From contig CP136062.1 of the NCBI GenBank assembly GCA_032622095.1, positions 165,004,590-165,068,589 on the forward strand: a stretch of 64,000 nt of DNA. Direction: 5' to 3'. This document shows positions 36,801-48,800 of this stretch, one piece after another. Below the pieces are notes generated by a model. The model saw only the letters and a program-made list of their open reading frames with translations, was not told the DNA's origin and searched no databases. Position 1 is the stretch's first letter. Each line of letters starts with the position of its first letter. The translations under genes and the position numbers were made by a program. Origin of the DNA: Siphonodentalium dalli. Taxonomy: Eukaryota; Mollusca; Scaphopoda; Gadilida; Siphonodentaliidae.

Positions 36801-39800
36801 CAGCCATTATTGCTACCGGTATAATCTCCATGATTCATATGTTTACTTTAGAGAGCAATGGTTGGCATAAACAAATATCTGTACTTCGACATGGTCGTAC
36901 AATTAATCATTGAGTTATGCCCCTTGGTTTGCACACACAAAACGTCTGATAATAATCTTTTTTCTTCTAAAATTGACCATTTTCAACCCAAAAGCAGAAT
37001 CATGACAGAGTAAATGTCAGTAAATAAGCTTCTTCTACCTGGTAGAGCTATGATCAAACTTTCACAGCTTTGTAACATAATTAAACCATTAACCCTTTTA
37101 TGACATTAGCTGCGCTGGTGGTGCATTAAAGATCCTCAGCCAGTGCATTCTCTTATATATACGAGTCTCCCACAGTGAGCCTCACATATATAAGAAAATG
37201 CACTGGCTTACAAGGTCAAGGTAAATATTGTTAGGCCAATGTATTCTCTTTTATATGTGAGGCTCCATTAAGGACAGAGTTTTTGAAAAAATTTCAGGAA
37301 GCTCCCGTCATGAAAGTGTTAAACCAGTAATCCCACATTAACACAGGCTACATTGGCCGTTATTATATCCCCAGATACATATTTTCCTATTATTAACTAT
37401 ACTAACCTTGTTCTCACATTTCCTTAACATTTTCTTTTTGCCCAGGTCATATATTCTCAAAGCTTTGCCGACACCAATCAAAGCTCGTCCTTGGAATGGA
37501 ATTATCGATCCGGGAATGTCATCCACGTCAGTTTTATGAACTAATTCAAGTTTTTCACCACTGTCTATGATCTCATAACAATATAGATACCCTCCATCCA
37601 CAGACTTTGGGTTCAGAATTAAATCTTTGGCGACACCAATAAGAAGGTACGTGTTGTCAGGTCTGTTAGCGAACTTCATGATGCAAATGCTGAAAGTGAA
37701 AATGCAAACATCTGTAGATCTCAGATATACTAAATGCTGTAAGTCATGTTGCAAACACCTATTTAGATACCAATACTATGAAATTTACTGTCTGACCCTA
37801 TTTGGATACCTAAATTAGAGGGGATGTTTCAATGAGATATTATTTAGCAGACTGGTATTAAAAGACGAAATTGGTTCATTGTAAGCGTGGAACAAGACTA
37901 GGCTTGCCGCGATTTTGGATTTTCAAAATCGATTAATCAGTGGCTATAATCGACAATTAATCAATTTTTCTACCCATGAAATTAAATCTCAAATAGAGAA
38001 AATTAATTTGTAGTAAATAGATGCAAAAAAAGAGACTATTAAGAGGTGCGTCTGGTAAGTGTAAGATGGTAAGTATAACTCCTGTTTTACGGGCACCGCA
38101 CATCGGAAATGAAGGGCATTAGTTCTGAGAATTTGCTCCCATATAAATTCAAATGCCTCTATTAAACAATACAAAAAAAAAAATTACTCGTAGTTTATGA
38201 ACTTTATGTAAGCACTAAGCAGATTCAGAAATCATTTTGATTAAACAAATTGAACGAAAAAATCGGAAAAATACTCCCAACTCTTGTCGGGCCACGTGCT
38301 TCGTGAGACTGTTCGTGAATTTGGGATCGTGCATTAATTGAATTTGAAGTTCGGGATCGTGCCTTAATTCAAAGTCGGGAATCTCTCAATTCATTCGATT
38401 GTCAATATTCTTATTCAAGAATACGAGTTTGTCCGTGGAGTATACACATGCGTCGGCACATTAAATGAAAAACCGTCGTGACGTGAAACCAAGATGGAAC
38501 TAGATTACTCTGTCGGCCCGACCTCAAAAGACGCCGCAACTGAAAGTTACATTGTCACAAATGTTTGCGTGGGTGGGTTTCTGGGTTAGATTAGTGCTGT
38601 AAATACGGTGCAAAATATTGCCTCTTAAGTTGAGATAAGTTCTTTGCAAATACGCTGTATGCCAGAATTCTTGTGTTGTTGTATAATGTGCATTGTTATT
38701 TGAACTAAAAAAGTCGATTTTCAAAATGAAAATCAAAAGCCTAAACAAGACTGACTCTTGAGGTTCTACCTGCTCTTTGATATAATATCCCACACATTTC
38801 ATGAGAAATACTGAAACTGGTCAAGCGCTTTCGATTTTAATAAATCTTCATCAGGACCTCGATGGAGATATTTTGCTAGAGTTTATACTTGATTTCCTTC
38901 CTTACACATACACTCTCTATCACTGAGATCTGGCCACACATGTCTCTAATAACTAGTGTTCAAACGATTAGTCGACAAATAATCGTCGACGCTGGTTTTT
39001 CGGGTAATCGACTCTAACTTCCACAGTCGACTAGTCGGAACACAGTATATAATCTCATCAGCTGGCCTTGACAATGCATGGTTTCACTAAATGTGGGTCA
39101 GAAAAGCAGCAAAGATAGCTAGTCTATGTTCAAGAAGCTTTCCAAAGTACAAACATGTAATAATGTCGAGCTTGACAAAGAACTACGCCGAAATTCGCCA
39201 ATGCGATAATTCAAGTTAACCACTACTCATTATCAATACAAGAGCAGTAACTCTATATTTGACTTCTAAAAAGCACGTGGTCCATAAACAGTAAGTATTA
39301 GGTCGCGCGCGTACTTGACCGACGTCTCGCGCATGTTCCAGGTTAATGCCACGCGGTCTTTTGCATTGCGCCATTTAGTTTCTACGCTCGCGCACATTTC
39401 ATCACTTCCGCTCAATTCAATGTTTTGACCTGCACGATGGCATCGAACAGAAAAAATGCGAAAACTTCGGACGTTTGGCGTCATTTTGATCTCATCAAAG
39501 AAACTGTTGGGAAAGAAACTAAGGAATTTGTCACATGCAAACTATGTCAAGCAAAACTAAAATATAATAAATCCACATCGGTTATGAGAACTCACTTAAA
39601 TGCTAAGCACCCTTCAGCAAGTTCAGCGGAGTCACAAACACAGAGTCGACAAACGACACTGGATTTGCATACACCAAAATGCAAAAAAATGTCCAAGGAA
39701 CGATGGACAGTATTAACGAAGCGTATTGTAGAATGGTGTGCCCTCGATTTACGTCCGCTAAGTATTGTGAATGGCATGGGGTTTCGCATCTTTATGAAAG

Positions 39801-42800
39801 AATTGGAACCCAAATACAATGTACCATGTGACACTACAATAAAAAATCACCTTAACTTTCTGTACACTGAGGTGAGGAAACAATTAATTGATGAGTTGGA
39901 GAATGTTCCATTCATTTCTCTGACAACAGACACGTGGACCAGCATGACAACAAAGGGGTACATAACTGTCACCTGCCATTTTATGGACACACCTTCATGG
40001 ACATGCAAGACGAAAGTATTGAGCACTCGTGAAATCACCGGTCATCATACTGGAGAAAAATTGTGCGAAGTTTTGATTAAAATCATGAGCGATTTCAAAA
40101 TCCCCCCCCCCCCCCCGAGTAAAATAGTGGCAGTGACGACAGATAATGCCGCTGACATTGTTAAAGGAATGCGATTGTCCCACATGGAGCACATCAGATG
40201 CTTTGTGCACAGTTTACAACTATCTGTGAATCGTGGTCTTTCATTAGCAAAAATTTCAAGGGCAGCTGGATGTTCCCGGAAATTAGTGGGGCACTTTCGG
40301 CAATCAACACTGGCTTCAGATGATCTCACCAAGAAACAAGCACAGTTGTCACTCCCATCACATCGACTGATCCAAGACGTCGATACGCGTTGGAATTCAA
40401 CGTATTATATATTTAAAAGGTTTCTGGAACAAAGATTAGCTATCTTTGCTGTTTTGCAAAACAGAGATATCACATCCTATGGCGATGCAAGAATATTAGA
40501 AATGCCCGATGATGTGTGGTTGAACATGGAGCAGATAACCCCCCTCTTAGAACCTTTGGAGATGGCAACCACTGTAGCAGGGAGCGATTCATATCCTACT
40601 CTTAGTATGACATACCCTATCATTAAAGGGTTGTTAGATAACCACATGAAGATATGCGCCAGTGATTCTCAACTGGTCAAGGACTTCAAAACAACAGTAT
40701 CAAGCGACCTAAAGAAGCGTTATCCCGATATTTGCTCTTCTGATCCAAATTTAGCGAAATCGTGCATTGTGAAGACCAGCTTATTAGATATACGATACAA
40801 AAGTCTCAAATTCATGGAAAATCAACAACGGGAATCAGCTTGGTCTGAACTGCTTGAAGAAATTAGGGCCGTAAAATTAAATGTTGAAATCGCGCCCATT
40901 ACCGCGGACAGCGAGGCACCTCAGGCAAGCCAGACGACAGTCATTGGGGGAATCACGGATCAGACTGATAGCGCTGTTCCTTCAACGTCCTCAGAATCTG
41001 AACATTCCGCCGTGAATAATCGTGATGATCAGTATGTACCAAAATGCAAGCGCGGGAAATTTGAACAAACTGGCAAAGTTATGAAGTATCTCCTCGGTGA
41101 TTACTACGAATCAAGTGACATTGGCGATAAAAATCCCGAGGAAGAGTTGATGTCATACAGACAAGTGCCCCCCAGATCTGATATTGACCCGAGGGATTGG
41201 TGGAGGAAGAACAACAAACAATTTCCAAGATTGGCTATGTTAAGTTCAAAATATCTAGTTGTTCCAGGCACATCTGTGCCATCGGAACGTATTTTTTCTG
41301 TTGCGGGCATGGTTGTTTGCAAACGAAGGTCAAACTTGGATCCCTCAACGGTGGACAAATTGATTTTTCTAAGGGAGAACATGGGTAAAACTCCTGATTC
41401 TAGCAGTTCATCCTACCTTGCAAGTGAAGTATGTGATGGATTGGACGACGGAACACGGGAATGCAGCTGCGAAAATTGTGTTGTATCCGCTAATTGATTA
41501 TTTTCACTGAGTATCGTTTATTTGTTATACCCTGGCAGGGAATTTATTTGATTTCTATCATTTCATGATTAAACAGAAAATATCTCAATTATTTCCTCAA
41601 TTATTTATTCTCATTATCATAGTAGATTCGTAGGGAACTTATTTGCGATCGGTGGGTTTCTAGAGCACCGGTTCATTTGCAACAAAACCACGTGACGTGT
41701 CACGTGATTCAATTCTCCGATCACAGTAGAGTGTAAATATTGCGATGATGTCACGGAATTTGTAATTTTCTTTCACATGTGTTTCATTAGTATAAGGTTA
41801 GTGATGTATTTGGCCGACTAGTCGACGTCGACTCGACTTTTGGGGTTCGACTAGTCGACTCCAGAATCCCAGAGTCGTTTGAACACTACTAATAACACAC
41901 TCGCTGGAGTTTTTACTTGATTTCCTTCCTTACACATACACTCTCTATCACCGAGATCTGGCCACACATGTGTCTCACAACACCATGAACAGTGAATAAT
42001 TTCCCAATCCAAACTAACCCCAACCACTGGAGAAACAAGAAGAGCTTACAGCCCATTTTTCTCTTCATCTGTTATCGAGGTTGCACCACGGGTGCTGGGA
42101 TAGCCCCTTGGTGAAAATTGAAATATGGGCAGGTCGGAAAAAAAAAATTGTGATGAACAAACACAATACTTGACAATTCTAATGAACCACAGATGGAAAT
42201 CAAACATTTTCAGATAAACAAAGAGGGACAACTGTTGAACAGAAAATGTGAACAACGTCAATGAACCCTATTGAAAGTCCTCATGATGCCTAATCTGCAT
42301 ACCAAATTTCACTGAGATCCAATAACACATGGTGGAGATATAAGACCGACGGATGGACGAACGGTCAGCTAACCAGACGGATGCATGTAATCAAGTATAC
42401 CCCCCCCCCCCCCCCCCCCCCCCCCCCGACATCTTTTGGGATTGGGGTATAATTATAGCGAATATAAATCATAATAAATTAATAGGAAAAGCAACCTTTA
42501 CTCTCTTAATATGTGCAAAAGAAGACGTGAACAAGCCTTGAAATAGTGTGCCTGTCATTTGCAGAATGAGGTTCCCAGAGGGTGAATTTAGTGATGCTAT
42601 CCCGCAGAGTGGGCTAGCATCACCAAATTCACCCTCTGGGAACCTCATTCTGCTAAGGCCTAAGCAGAATGAGGTCCCCAGAGGGTGAATTTGGTGATGC
42701 TAGCCCGCTATGCGGGGGTAGCGTCACTAAATTCACCCTCTGGGGACCTCATTCTGCAAATGACAGACACTATTTCAAGGCTTGGACGTGAAGCAACTTC

Positions 42801-45800
42801 TTCAATAACATCAGAGTGAATCATACCTGTAACATCAGAGTGAATCATACCTGTAAGTTGCCTCGTTCTGGTCCAGCTGTATTTTATGTAGTGTTTCACC
42901 AGCTATTGGGTTGATGATACGTATCACAGAAGCCCACATGCCATTACCAGCTTTTGGGGCACCAAACGTATTTTCTGCAAGGTCCTCGTTGAGTATTGCC
43001 TGGGCGACTTCCTGAGCCAGCTCATGTTGCCCTTCTCCTGCAGACTCCATCACATCCTACAATACATAGAAGGGTCCAAATCATAAAACTCTCTGCAAGA
43101 GTAACGGGATGGGACTCTGTCCAAAACAGCACCAACCTAACCAATATCCCAAGCTGTTTTGGACCGACAAGACTTCGAGAGGGGATAATGTCAATCCAGT
43201 CGAAAAGGAATGCGGGGAGTTTAATTATTTAGCTATTAATATTAGAGATAAACTCGGAGAGCTATATTAAGTTTGGAATCAATCGGATGAAAAATGTTGG
43301 CTGCAGGTCATGCCGAATGGATTTAGCCATGTAAAGTGTAAAATCCAAAATGGCTGCTGGCGGCCATATTTTGGATAGAATATCCTTCAAATTTGATAGC
43401 TCCCATCTAGAGGTGATCCTAAACCTGCCTGTAAATTTTCAAAAACATTTCATTGGCACTAATCAATGGCTCAAATTAATTTACTTATTGCATATATTCT
43501 GAGTATAAAAGGAGATGGTCCCATAAATGGCCAGATTCAGTGTACAGTACCCCTTTAACACGTTCACTGCCGACTATGAGTTATCTCGTACCTTTTTCAT
43601 GTAATTGAATGGGCATCGTCAGTGAACGTGTTGAAACTATATCGGTTACAAATCTTTTTTGCAAATATTGGCATCAGATGGAAGGAAGAGGAATAGGACG
43701 CAGCGGACCCTCAAGGATGAAGGCTCTAGTGATATATATATGGTTACATGCTACACATGACTTGAAGAATTCTTCTAGATTCTGATGTGCATAACTATCA
43801 GTATTTAACAATTTAAGAGTTTCATTAAATATATAGCAATAGGTAAGAAATAAATTATATATCTAAGGGATACCTCAGCCATTTGTTGACGTCGCTGCAG
43901 TTGAGTCTCCTCAGTAAATGCATTATGATCAGTTTCCACGGTGATGAGATTATTGGATTCGTGGTGTATGACAAACTTCCGTGGTGTATATGTAACAGGC
44001 CAAGAAACTTGATTAAATACAGCACCTAGCTTCTCCAGAGCCAAAATCCTGTAATTTAATATTAGCTAATATTCAAAGAATGAAATCAAATGTTGCATGC
44101 TTTTATCACCAAACGCAAGATTCCTCCAATGTTACCACCTTAGCACCTCTAATAGGTTGTAATAATCAATAGATTCACAATTTATGTTGTCCTATAAAGC
44201 ACACAAATTTTCATTGCATTACACCCAAGGATGGCTAGGTATCTAGTTGTAATTCATTAAATAAAAATAAAATAATTAATACCAAATCAATGTGTCCGTG
44301 TTATAATTCCCATATTGAGCGACCAGTACGGTACTACCACAATGATGAGACAACACGGGTGATTACCGCTCATCGAAGACATATTTAAATAAAGCATGCG
44401 TGAGTTCTTTTCACTTCACTGCACTCTCACATGACAACAATGTAAACAACATGATTAGCAATCACTGAGTGGCAGCCAGACCACTGTCCATCGCTGCCAC
44501 CCAGCGATTGCTAATCACGATGTTCAGGAAAAGTGTGAATAACGTCGGCGGCATCTTTCATGTTCATCCAGGCAGCGGTGTCATTGTGAAATGCTGCTTT
44601 TACATCACCTACGCAATTAGTTTACTGAATACAGTTCGGGGTGAATTAAATTGACAAGTTGTTTTAAACTTTATGCAAGTCCTTGCTGTGTACACATTTT
44701 AAATACTACTTAATGGGGACACTAAGACTTTCCAAGGATGTGTTGGTCGAAACATTTATATCTACTGTACACGTGTTTTAAATCAGCAATTTATTTAGAG
44801 TTATCATCCCTCTTTCATAAATGCGCCGACTGGTAGAGGGGAGGTAATTCACAGGTAAGCTAATAGTTAGGTCGCCATTACACGATGCGGGCATGTTCCC
44901 GATTTACTACGGGTTTTCAGCCGTTTATCGATCGACTGAGTGTACAAAACTCGGGAAAAAAAATGATAATTATTCAATAAACCCAATGGTATTATATACC
45001 TGCCTGCAATTGGGAATTTGGTGGTTGAAAATTGGGAATAAAGGTGCCTTTTTCCCATTGGGAATGGGGCCGTTTACCGGACCCTGAGGACACCTAAAAA
45101 AATCCCTGAAATATATTTGTCATTGTGAAATGCTGTTTTTACATCACCTACGCAATTAGTTTACTGAATACAGTTCGGGGTGAATTAAATTGACAAGTTG
45201 TTTTAAACTTTATGCAAGTCCTTGCTGTGTACACATTTTAAATACTACTTAATGGGGACACTAAGACTTTCCAAGGATGTGTTGGTCGAAACATTTATAT
45301 TTACTGTACACGTGTTTTAAATCAGCAATTTATTTAGAGTTATCATCCCTCTTTCATAAATGCGCCGACTGGTAGAGGGGAGGTAATTCACAGGTAAGCT
45401 AATAGTTAGGTCGCCATTACACGATGCGGGCATGTTCAGCCGTTTATCGATCGACCGAGTGTACAAAACTCGGAAAAAAAATGATAATTATTCAATAAAC
45501 CCAATGGTATTATATACCTGCCTGCAATTGGGAATTTGGTGGTTGAAAATTGGGAATAAAGGTGCCTTTTTCCCATTGGGAATGGGGCCGTTTACCAGAC
45601 CCTGAGGACACCTAAAAAAATCCCTGAAATATATTTAATTATAGAGGCTGACCACTATTAATAATAAAATTTATTAATATTAATACCACCGACTAATCAT
45701 CTTAAATCTTTATTGGTTAAATCTCTTTTTGATTATATATATATCTAAATAGTGAACTCTTTTTATCACTCACTTACATATATATGTTAATGTCGAACGC

Positions 45801-48800
45801 AGTTCCATCCATAATAATATAATATTGCTCATTCAATTTGTATATATGTGACATTATTACCAATAAATAATCTAATCTAATACAAATCTTTCTTCAGGAA
45901 TAAAGAACAAAATATTCATTCTTATTATTTATAGATAGACATAATTGACATGTTTTAACCTGTTCATAACGGGAACTGCGCTGCTGCAGCATTAAATATC
46001 CTGTGCCAGTGCATTCCCTTATATATGCGAGTCTCCCATAGGGAGTCTCTCATACAAGTGAATGCAATGGCTAACAAGGTAAATATTGTTAGGCCTATGC
46101 AGGCTATGTATTCTTTTATATATGCGAGACTCCCAAAAGGAGACTCTCATATTAAGAGAATGCATTGGCACAGGGTTTCGCACAAAATTGAGAAAATAAT
46201 ACTGCAGATATTAAACATCAACAACCTATTCACTGCTATAAAATCATGTCATGACTTCTCTGGCATGTACATTATGGACATTGAGTAGAGAAATATATAT
46301 TACAGATTTTGTTGTAGAATTAACTCTTTCCATTCTTTGTGTGTTTGAAATGGATATAAACTAACAGCAATTGTGATAAGTAGGTCTGTACTGAGTACAA
46401 TGGAAAATGGGACATATAGAACTTTACCTTAGAGTGTTTGTTGAAATAGCTACAATACCCTCTGGACACTGTTCCGATGCGAAGCCAGATGCATACTCCA
46501 AAGTCTCATATGACAAAGGCGTCAAATGGAACCTATTTTGATAAGTATAACTCAGCCATGATCGACTTGACATAGCTAATACCTACAATGTGAGGAACAA
46601 CATGTCAGTACTTAGCTGTTACAAAGTTATCAGGAGAGGCCTTTCAATCAATTTCAAAGAAGGAATTGACAAATATTTTGTTCCAAGATATAATTAGTAT
46701 AAAATAAATAAGGTGGAAAAAATATGTTATGCTACTACTTGCTCTGTAAAAGCCAAATTAAAGTAAAAGTGTATCGAAATTAGTTCTCAGAAAAGCTTTT
46801 ACAAACAAAACAACATGCGCACACATCACGAGTTCATGTGGTTCCAGTTAGGTATAGTTGCGTACACGTCATCACTTTATGCTCTTCTAGCTAAACATAA
46901 TGAAGTGAGGCATCAGTTCGCTATACTTGTCTTCGATTTGCGTTCCTGAGAGAAAGTACGCGATCAAATGACACTGAATCAGTTGTTTCCCCTATCAAAC
47001 TCTGCGATGACTGGAATTCAAGTACTTTTCAAGCTATAAGTGGGAAATTCAAGTAGTTTTCAAGGAATAAAATTCATTCAAGGACTTTCCAATACAAGCG
47101 GAAAATTCAAGTACTTTTCAAGGCGGCCTGTATGAACCCTGAAACAAATAGTCCCAGTCTCGAATGAGTTATTTCATTCATTTATTATATTCCACTAAAA
47201 ACATCTGATATACAAGAAATCGGAATAATGCCGCCATTATGCACACGACGATTAAGTTTTGATAGCGTGTATGAATATGCACACGCTAGTTAAAGAAACA
47301 TGATTCACTCGAGAAATTATCATTATAATCACTCGAGAAATCACAGTAAATCACACATAGGAATGCAATAAATGACGATCAAGCACTGACAAACTATAGT
47401 TTCATTTCTATTTTGAATCCTCTATTCAGCAACTTGAAAAGTTTGTTTTAAAAGTTCTTGAAAGACTTGCATAAGTTTGGACATGTTCTCAATATATCAG
47501 TACTTACAGACTCCGAACCTTGCATTATAATTCTGAACAGTTTTACAGCTTTGGACCCCAGGTATCTTGTCCTAGTGTCTGACAGATCACCAGATACATT
47601 ATCTAGGGCTGTTCGCAGCAGTACTCCATTCTGAAATGACAACATATTGCGATCATATTCAGTAATTTCAAGTTGAGCTGTTCTATGTATTTCATTGGGA
47701 TTTATTTAACACGCATGTCTCTTGGCCTCAATAGTATTATTCTTTCACTTTACAACGGAGATTCAGACAGAAATGTTCAGACAGAAATGTGTGCTATGTT
47801 AATGATGAGAGTTGACCCTTTCATGACTGGAGATTCCTGAAATTTTGAGAAAACCCTGTGCCAATGCATTCTCTTATATATTCGAGTCTCCGAGAAGACA
47901 TTGGCCTAACATATTTACCTTGTACGCCAGTGCATTCTCTTATATATGTGAGGCTCCCTGTGGGAGACTTTAATATATAAGAGAATACACTGGCACAGGA
48001 TCTTTAATGCTGCACTACCACAGCTCAGACCATGAAAGGGTTAAGAGCCAGCTTAAAACTAGTAGGTTATATTCACCAAAGTTGTCTTGGTTGAGCATTT
48101 CAAAGAATACTTACAGGTTCATATTACCTATTTATAGATTTTTTTCGTGATCAGAATTTAAGGATAATCATATGAAATCATTTGAAACACGGATTATAAA
48201 TCATCATCTCACGATGTAATTTTCATAATAGATTAATAACAGGCACAAACCAGTCGTCCCATTTCTTTCCCAACAGCTCTATTATTCATATGTAAGAATG
48301 GTAATACCTCTCTCAACAATGAAACAAATCAACTTGGTTTCCAGTTTCACCACAACAAACTTCATGAATAATTTAATTATTAAAGTACTTATTAAGTTTT
48401 ACAATAGAGAAACTTCTGACATGCCTCACAAATACTGTTAATTTAAATCTTCTGACATGCCTCACAAATACTGTTAATTTATATCTTCTGACATGCCTCA
48501 CAAATACTGTTAATTTAAATCTTCTGACATGCCTCACAAATACTGTTAATTTAAATCTTCTGACATGCCTCACAAATACTGTTAATTTAAATCTTCTGAC
48601 ATGCCTCACAAATACTGTTAATTTAAATCTTCTGACATGCCTCACAAATACTGTTAATTTAAATCTTCTGACATGCCTCACAAATACTGTTAATTTATAT
48701 CTTCTGACATGCCTCACAAATACTGTTAATTTAAATCTTCTGACATGCCTCACAAATACTGTTAATTTAAATCTTCTGACATGCCTCACAAATACTGTTA

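Noticed and set aside
39421-39436. Upstream TTG start for the hAT transposase
   Set aside because: A eukaryotic gene is expected to use ATG; the first in-frame ATG (39437) precedes the complete BED finger.
42400-42427. Long poly-C run as an assembly gap filler
   Set aside because: Flanking sequence matches the TATACCCC end of dispersed repeats, so it is more likely a real expanded homopolymer, though its length may be inaccurate.
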